DNA from: Petaurus breviceps papuanus | Lineage: Eukaryota; Chordata; Mammalia; Diprotodontia; Petauridae | Reading direction: 5' to 3' | DNA length: 64,000 nt | NCBI GenBank assembly: GCA_028583685.1 | Contig: JAMXIF010001183.1 | Location: 17,336,655 to 17,400,654, forward strand | Part shown: positions 57,625-64,000 of the stretch, in pieces | Layout of the letters: every line of letters begins with the position of its first letter | Position numbering within the stretch: position 1 is the stretch's first letter | Notes under the pieces: model-generated | What the model saw: the letters and a program-made list of their open reading frames with translations, nothing else | Database searches by the model: none | What the model was told of the DNA's origin: nothing | Made by a program: the position numbers and the translations under genes

Positions 57625-58290
57625 GTCTCCTCAGTCCTTGGCAGCTCCGGGGGCAGGTCTCAAAAGTCCAGGGCAACTCAAAGTGGCCCTCAGCAATGCT
57701 CTCAGTCTCTCTCTGCCTCCACAAGTGCTGCTTCCAAAAAAAGTTCTTCTGCCTCTCTCTTGTGTCTCCAAATCTACGTCACCAGCTCCTCCCAGTTCAG
57801 GACTCTCTTTTCAAGTCAACAAGTCCATCCCACAGGTGGGATTAACAAGCTCTGGGTTTTAACACAATCAATTTGAAAACCAAGCCAATACAGGGGAATC
57901 TTTATATTCCATTACTATCACAGGACTGAACCTCGAAATCCTGCATTTCCTCTTAGCAGGGCCACTGAGCAACGAAAACTTCCCCATGGCCTGGCCGTAT
58001 TTAAAGTAATAGAAGAAAAGGGAAATGATGTCATAGTGAAAAAATGACATCCTTTAAAATGAAGTTCACTTATATAATGTTGAATTTTGTGCAGAGGCAG
58101 CCAGTGCAGATGATGATGGGGCTGGCAAATACCCTGATATTTCAGAGAAAATGATCAAAGAATGATCCACAGATTCACTGACCAACAAGTTTTTAACATG
58201 TATGAAAATCTTATTCTGGAAAAGAATGTCTTCCAGAACTTACATTTCTTTTTTTTTTTTTTTTAAGATTTTGTTTTTGGTTTTTTTTTG
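57625..58290. other. Flank of the 57 kb frame, no gene recognised
   Basis: On the minus strand this is the putative leader (TATA-like box to ATG, about 375 bases). No known repeat identified with confidence. Confidence 0.35.
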
Positions 58291-58294
58291 CTTT

Positions 58295-58447
58295 TTGGAG
58301 GGGGGGAGGGCAGGGCAGTTGGAGTTAAGTGACTTGCCCAAGGTCACACAGCTAGTAAGTGTTAAGTGTCTGAGGCCAGATTTGAACTCAGGTTTGAACT
58401 CACCATCCCAGGGCTGGTGCTCTATTTACTGCACCACCTAGCCACCC
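58295..58447 (-). repeat. Marsupial tRNA-type SINE, reverse
   Basis: 'gcagttggagttaagtgacttgcccaaggtcacacagctagtaagtg' and 'tttactgcaccacctagccacccc'. It carries a short internal duplication of 'tttgaactca'. Confidence 0.92.
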
Positions 58448-58577
58448 CCAAGAACTTACATTTCTAAGAAAGAAAGAAAAAACTCAATGTGGGATTATTG
58501 TGGCAGAGAATTGTCCAGCACTTTTATTGGGAAGTAATGCAGGAAGGAATTTTAAATTAAAACCAATTCTTGTTTAT

Positions 58578-58810
58578 CAGGCGGTGAAGTGGTACGGTGG
58601 ATAGAGCAGTGGGCTTGAAGTCAGGAAGACTCATCTTCCTGGGTTGAAATCTGGCCTCAGACACTTACTAGATGTGTGACCCTGGGCAAGTCACTTAACC
58701 CTATTTCCATAGTTTCCTTATTTATATAACAAGCTGGAGAAGGAATCTTTGCCAAGAAAACTCTAAATGGAGTCACAAAAAATTAAATGTAACTGAAATG
58801 ACCAAACAAC
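58578..58810 (+). repeat. Marsupial tRNA-type SINE
   Basis: 'aggcggtgaagtggtacggtggatagagcagtgggcttgaagtcaggaagactc', 'tgtgtgaccctgggcaagtcacttaaccc', tail 'ctttgccaagaaaactctaaatggagtcacaaa'. Confidence 0.92.
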
Positions 58811-59759
58811 AAACTTATTGGTCTGTCTTGAAAGCCTTGCTCTCTGAAAGTCTACAGTTGTTGATCATTTCCCATCATTTGTTGGTCAAATAAGAATGCA
58901 TAGATGACTAAAGCTGTTTCCAAAGACTAGTTTTCAAGTTATTTTGGCTCAGTTGTTGAAAATTATTGCAAGGACAACAATATGTTTAAAGCATTACTGA
59001 TTTTAGATACTACCATAGGTCATCCAAATGCACTTGGTTCATTGTGTGTGAATTCAAGCATATAAATTCACTGAGATGTAGATATGTATGAAGATTTAAA
59101 GAAAAAGAAAACAGTTCTATTTATAATGCTAACATTTTAAGCAACAATAACAATATTTTTGTAATAGCAACATAGACTTATCTTTAGATACAGTATTCAA
59201 TAATTTTTAAAAGTTTTGCTTGCTGTAATGCTTTATAATAAACTTAAATCAGAAATGCAATTTTCTGTTAAGAGATAAACTGAAAAAGAAATACATTTAC
59301 TCTTTTACTGTATATTAATAAACAGATTTTTTAAAAACTTCTATAAAATATTTTCATTGCATATTTCCACAGAGTAGGAATCAATCACCATATTTTAAAC
59401 ATAATTATAACTTATAGTGTAAATTTGAAAAAATGGGACCACTTCATAGCAATTTGTTATTTGAACTAATTGGGACCTAGCTGTGATCTTTTTGAGTGTA
59501 GGGATTATTTCCCTTTTTTGGTTTTGTATATGTATCCTGTATTCCTTTCCCTAGCAATTTAATTGGTTTAAGGACACTCCCTCTATCATTGTACTTCTGG
59601 CAGCTACTAGGGCTGTTGATTTGTTAATTATACTTCTTTGCTACCTGGAAGGGTTCATTTTGGCATAGGGGAGGTGGGAAGGAGGGAGGGGTTCATTGAG
59701 AAATGACAGATATATAAAAAGAAAGCATCAATATAACATTATTTTAAAAGGAGAACCTG
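58811..59759. other. AT-rich intergenic, no gene recognised
   Basis: No exon, RNA gene or named repeat seen. Confidence 0.45.
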
Positions 59760-60266
59760 TGACAAGCAGAAGATCAGTTTAATTCAATAAATTATTCCCT
59801 TAAAGCTAGACAAAGCTAGCAAGTTTGTATGTACAAAGAGCCAAAAGCTAAGTTCTGACTGCCTGGTACAAAATTGACAAAGTTTTTATGTTTTAGGACA
59901 ATCCCAGGATGTTTATGTCCCTCAAACTTTGGTCTCCATGTGTTTTTACAAAGGAAGTTTCTTAGTTGAATAAGTTTGTAATTACAGTCAGACAAGACAA
60001 ATGACAAAGTGGTGTCAGCTGGAATTTATGATCCCAGGATACCTGAGTTTTCCCCCATATGGATATGTCCCCAAGATAAGAGAAATCCCACTATTCTGCT
60101 TTCAGACATCCTGTCATAAACAAGAAGGATACCCACTGTCGACCTTATTTGGTCTTTCAAGTTACTGACACAGGGAAGGGCATTTTTAGAGCAAAGTAAA
60201 AGTCTGATTGATTAATCCAGGCTTTGGCTCTTATTGAGGTCCAAAAATGATATTAAATTATTATCA
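59760..60266 (-). mobile_element. Solo LTR, family A (fossil)
   Basis: TG at 59760 and CA-complement end 'aaattattatca' at 60266. Shares 'aattattcccttaaagctag', 'gttttaggacaatccca', 'gatatgtccccaagataagag' and 'ccaggctttggctcttattg' with the other copies. Confidence 0.75.
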
Positions 60267-60404
60267 CATCCAAACTCAGTAAAGTAATAGAGTGTTGTGG
60301 TGATATTGATGACCAGATAAATGGTTCATCCCAATCTGGAGCCGAGTTGACTTTGACAAGTAGGTATTTAAATATGCCTTGTCCATATATAACCACAACA
60401 GTGA

Positions 60405-60640
60405 GGCAGCTAGTTGGTTCAGTGGATAGGATCCTGGGCCTAGAGTCAAATGTGGCCTCTGACACTAGCCATGTGACCCAGGGAAAGTCACTTTAACCCT
60501 GTTTGCCTCAGTTACCTCATCTGTAAATGAACTGCAGAAGGAAATGGCAAACTGTTCTAGTATCTTTGCTAAGAAAACCCCAAATGGAGTCATGAGGTGG
60601 ACATGACTAAAAACACCTGAGCATCAACAAATCTCAACAG
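60405..60640 (+). repeat. Marsupial tRNA-type SINE
   Basis: 'gaggcagctagttggttcagtggatagg', 'ccatgtgacccagggaaagtcac', tail 'aaatggcaaactgttctagtatctttgctaagaaaaccccaaatgg'. Confidence 0.92.
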
Positions 60641-60810
60641 TTTCCCCTCAATATGTAGATCTTACCTCCAAGTCGTGGGAAGAAAATTCATTCTCCACTT
60701 TGTACACTGCAGTTGGTTGACACCTTGCAAGCTCAGAGATAACCCCCATTTCAATTTCCACTGTATATTTGAATACTTCCACCTCTCACTCTTACTCCTC
60801 AAAACCTAAG

Positions 60811-61919
60811 TGTTGAGTTGAAAGTTTGGTTAAAAGAGGCAAACAGGTTAGATGATATATAAATTCATATTGTTTATTCCCTTAAAGCAGCAGATATGTG
60901 CAGCACAGAGCCAAAACGTAAGTTCTGTCTGATGAAAGGATGAACAGCTTTAAATATGTTTCAGGACAATCACAAGTCAGAATATTTGTGTCCCTCAGAT
61001 TTATGGTCTCCATATGTGGTTAACTATACCATGAATAAGGAAGTTTCTTAGTTGAATAAGTTATAAATACAAATTGACAAGACAATTGACAAAGTAGTGT
61101 CAGCAGGAAATTACGATCCCAGGATAGCATATGCCCATATGATCCCAAGATAGGAGAAGTCCCACCACTGGTGTAATGGGAATTTGAAGATCTTCCCTGC
61201 CCCTTAATAGACCTAGGGGGGAGTTTGAAGACCTCTCCTGCTTTGAAAGTAAACTCTGCCCTCCTAATAGACTGAATATAGTCACATGGAGCCTGTGATG
61301 GAGGAAATTTGCTAAAGGGTGGAGCAGAGCCCACAGGAAGCTTCCCTGCAGTGAAGATAAATTCTGCCCCCTAATAGGCTGAATGTAGTTACATGGAGCC
61401 TGTGGTGGGAGAAGTTTGCTGAAGGGAAGCAGAGCCCACAGGAAGCTGGTCAGAGCTAGCCAGATGGTGGGGAAGACATCTCTTGAGTAGATGTTGATCT
61501 TGTATTGGTTTGTGGGAAGGCTGAAGGATGCTGTGGCTCTCAGCATTATTATGGTTTCTGAGTATCTTTGGTACTATGATGGAATCAGCTTATTGGTTTT
61601 GGGATTCAGTTTTCTGGTGTCTAAATAAATGCTTCAGTTCTGTCTTCTTCCTGGAAAGTTTGGTATATTTTGTAATTGAATGTCATGTGATACTTATAGT
61701 CATAGTCTTTATCTTTATTGTGGGTGCTGTAAATATTGCATTGTTGCTACATCTGATTGCAGGCATTCTGTCACAAACAGAGAGAATGCTCCTCGTTAAC
61801 CTTATCTGGTCTTTGAAATTGCTGACATAGGAAAGGACATTTTTAGAGCAAAGCAAAACAGTCTAATTAGTTCAGGCTTTGGCCCTTATTGGGGTTCCAA
61901 TAATCTGAAATGATTAACA
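60811..61919 (-). mobile_element. Solo LTR, family A, interrupted by an LTR of family B (fossil)
   Basis: Left part 'tgttgagttgaaagtttggttaaaagaggcaaacag', 'ttattcccttaaagcagc', 'ggatagcatatgcccatatgatcccaagataggagaag'. The right part resumes about 61752 with 'cattctgtcacaaac', 'aaccttatctggtctttg' and ends near 61919. Family B (61172-61751) sits in the middle. Confidence 0.75.
61172..61751 (+). mobile_element. Solo LTR-like element, family B, nested in family A (fossil)
   Basis: Starts TGTAATGGG, ends GCTACA, so TG/CA ends. Contains 'ctggtgtctaaataaatgcttcagttctgtcttc' (polyadenylation signal) and 'attgtgggtgctgtaaatattgcattg', shared with the copy at 62610-63077. Its left half carries a 107-bp tandem duplication (about 61235-61445) typical of LTR enhancer regions. 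Confidence 0.6.
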
Positions 61920-61924
61920 AAAGT

Positions 61925-63315
61925 TATCCTACAGTTTCAGACAAAGAAATCAAGGCTATCTATAGTCATATGAAGAAATTCTCTAAATCACTGTTGATTA
62001 GAGAAATATAAATTAAAACAATTCTGAGGTACCACCTCACATCAAAGTGGCTAATATGACAAAAAAGGAAAATGATAAACGTTGGAGAGGATGTGGGAGA
62101 ACTGGGACACTAATGCATTGTTGGTAGAGTTGTGAACTGACCTAACCATTCTGGAGAACAATTTGGAATTATGCCCAAAGGGCTATAAAATTATGCTTTG
62201 ATCCAGCAATACCACTGCTAGGTCTGGACCCCAAAGAAATTATGAAAAGGAGGGGAGAAGAGGGGAAGGATCTATTTGTACAAAAATATTTATAGCAGCT
62301 CTTTTTGTGGTAGCTAAGAATTGGAAATTGAGAAGATCTCCATCAGTTGGGGAATGGCTAAATGAGCCATGGTACATGATTGTGATGGAATATCATTGTG
62401 CTATAAGAAATGACAAGCAGGATGATTTCAGAAAAACCTGGAGAGACTTATATGAACTGATGCAAAGTGAAGTGAGCAGAACCAGGAGAAAGTTATAACA
62501 GTAACAGCAATATTGTACAATGAAGAACTGTGAATGATCTAGCTGTTCTCAGCAGCACAATGATCTGAGTCAATCCCAAAGCACTAATGATGAAGCATAC
62601 TATCCATCTGTATTGTTAATGTATGTTTGCTTAATGGGAAGACCTTTCCCATCCATTAATAGGCCCATGTGACTTGCTTGAATCACATGGAAGCCTGAGT
62701 AACGTGAGTCTTTGGTGGGAGGAGCTTGCTGAATGTGCAGAGCAGGAAGGGATGGAGCATGAAGGGGTGGAGCAGAGCTCAGAGGAAGTTGGTCAGAGTA
62801 GTTAGAGCTGAGGGAGAAAGAAGGAACAGGCAGCAAGCTAAGAGTATCCATTTATGGGAAGGCCCTAGCAGGGGGAAGGCTTGGGGATGGTAGTGCCACT
62901 TGCATTGTTATTGTATGTAGATTTCTTTGTTGCTATGAGGGATTTGGCTTTCTGGTGTTTGAATAAATGTTTTGGTTCTGTCTTCCATGTGGAGAGTCTG
63001 TTATATTTTGTGCTTCAGAATTATACCAGTATATTCATAATCACCATAGGTGCTGTGACTAGCACATTGGTACTACAGAGGCTCCAGAGAAAAAAACTGA
63101 AACTATCTGAATATAGATTGAAGCATGCTATTTTTATTTTGTTTCTTTTTTTTTTATTAGAGTCTTCATGTACAAAGTGAACAATATGGAAATGTTTTAC
63201 ATGATTGCACATGTTTAAACTATATCAGCTTGTTTACTATCTCAGGTAAGGGGGGGGGAAGGGACTAGGAAGGGATAGAATTTGGAACTCAAAACTTAAA
63301 AAAAAAAAATCTTTA
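61925..63315 (+). mobile_element. L1 3' end, interrupted by an LTR of family B
   Basis: 'ttctctaaatcactgttgattagagaaatataaattaaaacaattctgaggtaccacc', 'ggagaggatgtgggagaactgggacactaatgcattgttgg', and the frame VAKNWKLRRSPSVGEW / MEYHCAIRNDKQ mark the L1 ORF2 C-terminus, here no longer continuous. The L1 text breaks near 62610 and resumes at 63078 with 'ctccagagaaaaaaac', 'atagattgaagcatgc', ending in an A run near 63310. Confidence 0.85.
62610..63077 (+). mobile_element. Solo LTR-like element, family B, nested in L1 (fossil)
   Basis: 'aatgggaagacctttccc', 'ggagcttgctgaatgtgcagag', 'tctggtgtttgaataaatgttttggttctgtcttc', 'aggtgctgtgactagcacattggtactaca'. The left boundary is approximate. The similar peptides predicted from the two family B copies come from shared LTR DNA, not from a gene. 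Confidence 0.6.
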
Positions 63316-63319
63316 AAAA

Positions 63320-64000
63320 TTGTTTTAACATGTTTCACCCTGCCAGAGTTTGTTCTAAGAAAGACAAACAAAATTAGGCTGTATGTGCTTGTTTATTTCT
63401 ATCAAAGTGAGCAGACTGCATGCAAGGGAGCTCAATTAAAATGGGCTTGCTTTGGGGTCAGGCTACACAGATTATGTACCCATAGAGTAACAAAGTGTTC
63501 CTCCCCTTCCCCCTGACTAAGTATGCTTGTGACAGCCAAAATTATACTTACTATGGAACAAGAGAGTGCCCCTAGGGTGTCTGGTTTCTATCAACCATAA
63601 ACAAGGTAATGTCATAAGAAAAGAATATCATAACAGGATAGTGTCCATAAAAGATAAGAGAAGTGCCATTAATCAAAGATAGTATCCAGTTCAAGGTGCC
63701 TGGTCCTTATTAGTCATAAATAGAAGAATGCTCCCAGTCAGCTTAATTTGTGGGTTCACTCAGAGCACTTCACAGGGTTTCAACCAGGGTGTCACACATA
63801 TAATTAGGGGGGAAATTAAAAAAAAAAGTTATGCTGACTCAGTGACCCCATTATTTCCAGTCCTGCTTGTCAATCAGTGTTGAGGGAGGCTTTGTTGGGG
63901 TAGGTTGTCACCCTGTCTGCAGCTTTTGTTTTACCTGTTATCCAGCACATAGCAGGTGGTCCCCTACTTGCAAGCTATAGTTTAGAAGCCCATCTACCCC
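63320..64000 (-). mobile_element. Possible diverged LTR related to family A
   Basis: 'agaaagacaaacaaaatta' and 'cttgtttatttct', then 'aaaagataagagaag', 'agtcataaatagaagaatgctcccag', echo family A landmarks in the same reversed order, but the ends are not clear and the element may run off the window. No gene recognised here. Confidence 0.3.

Noticed and set aside
61528-63180. Two similar predicted peptides (WCLNKCF...VESL.YFV) that look like a gene family
   Set aside because: Both come from the two family B LTR copies and span the polyadenylation-signal region, so they are shared repeat DNA.
1-64000. CRISPR arrays, bacterial operons, riboswitches, rRNA or tRNA genes
   Set aside because: Mammalian nuclear DNA; tRNA-like boxes seen belong to SINE heads, and no direct-repeat/spacer arrays are present.

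Overview
The window looks like nuclear DNA of a marsupial. The coding exons are clearly mammalian. The intergenic DNA carries many copies of a tRNA-type SINE abundant in marsupials (head 'cagctaggtgg', tail resembling 'aatggcaaaccactccagtatctttgcc'), a marsupial-type L1, and old MIR and L2 relics. I cannot name the species. Two runs of N (656-665 and 33945-34102) are assembly gaps.

The genes match, in order and strand, the block known from human 1q23.3: NECTIN4 (-), KLHDC9 (+), PFDN2 (-), NIT1 (+), DEDD (-). Only the signal-peptide exon of NECTIN4 lies inside, at the left edge (1329-1380). KLHDC9 (37882-39578, 4 exons, 344 aa), PFDN2 (39968-43702, 4 exons, 160 aa), NIT1 (44717-46325, 5 coding exons seen, 290 aa in the cytosolic form) and DEDD (47613-49688, 4 coding exons, 318 aa) are all complete and open, with consensus splice sites. 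They form two convergent pairs (KLHDC9/PFDN2 and NIT1/DEDD). PFDN2 and NIT1 share a head-to-head CpG-rich promoter. DEDD also has a long 5' intron reaching a CpG island near 54.5-55.4 kb.

Region by region: 1-1.7 kb is the NECTIN4 first exon, first intron and promoter. From 1.7 to 37.2 kb there is an intergenic expanse with no convincing host gene: MIR, L2, SINE and simple repeats to 16 kb, then L1 and LTR material. The LTR part includes one retrovirus-like fossil (29401-35071) flanked by a 4-bp target duplication, plus several solo LTRs, some split by L1. From 37.5 to 55.6 kb is the gene cluster. From 55.7 to 64 kb are repeats again, with nested LTR and L1 insertions and one unexplained minus-strand reading frame with a signal peptide and three 33-residue repeats (57142-57624).

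The genes do not form a pathway. They encode a cell adhesion molecule, a kelch protein, a prefoldin chaperone subunit, a nitrilase-family repair amidase and a death-effector-domain nuclear protein. The most interesting non-coding signals are four RFX-type X-box motifs just upstream of KLHDC9, a degenerate ~85-bp tandem array of YY1-like motifs beside the DEDD promoter, and a near-identical inverted duplication in the DEDD 5' intron.
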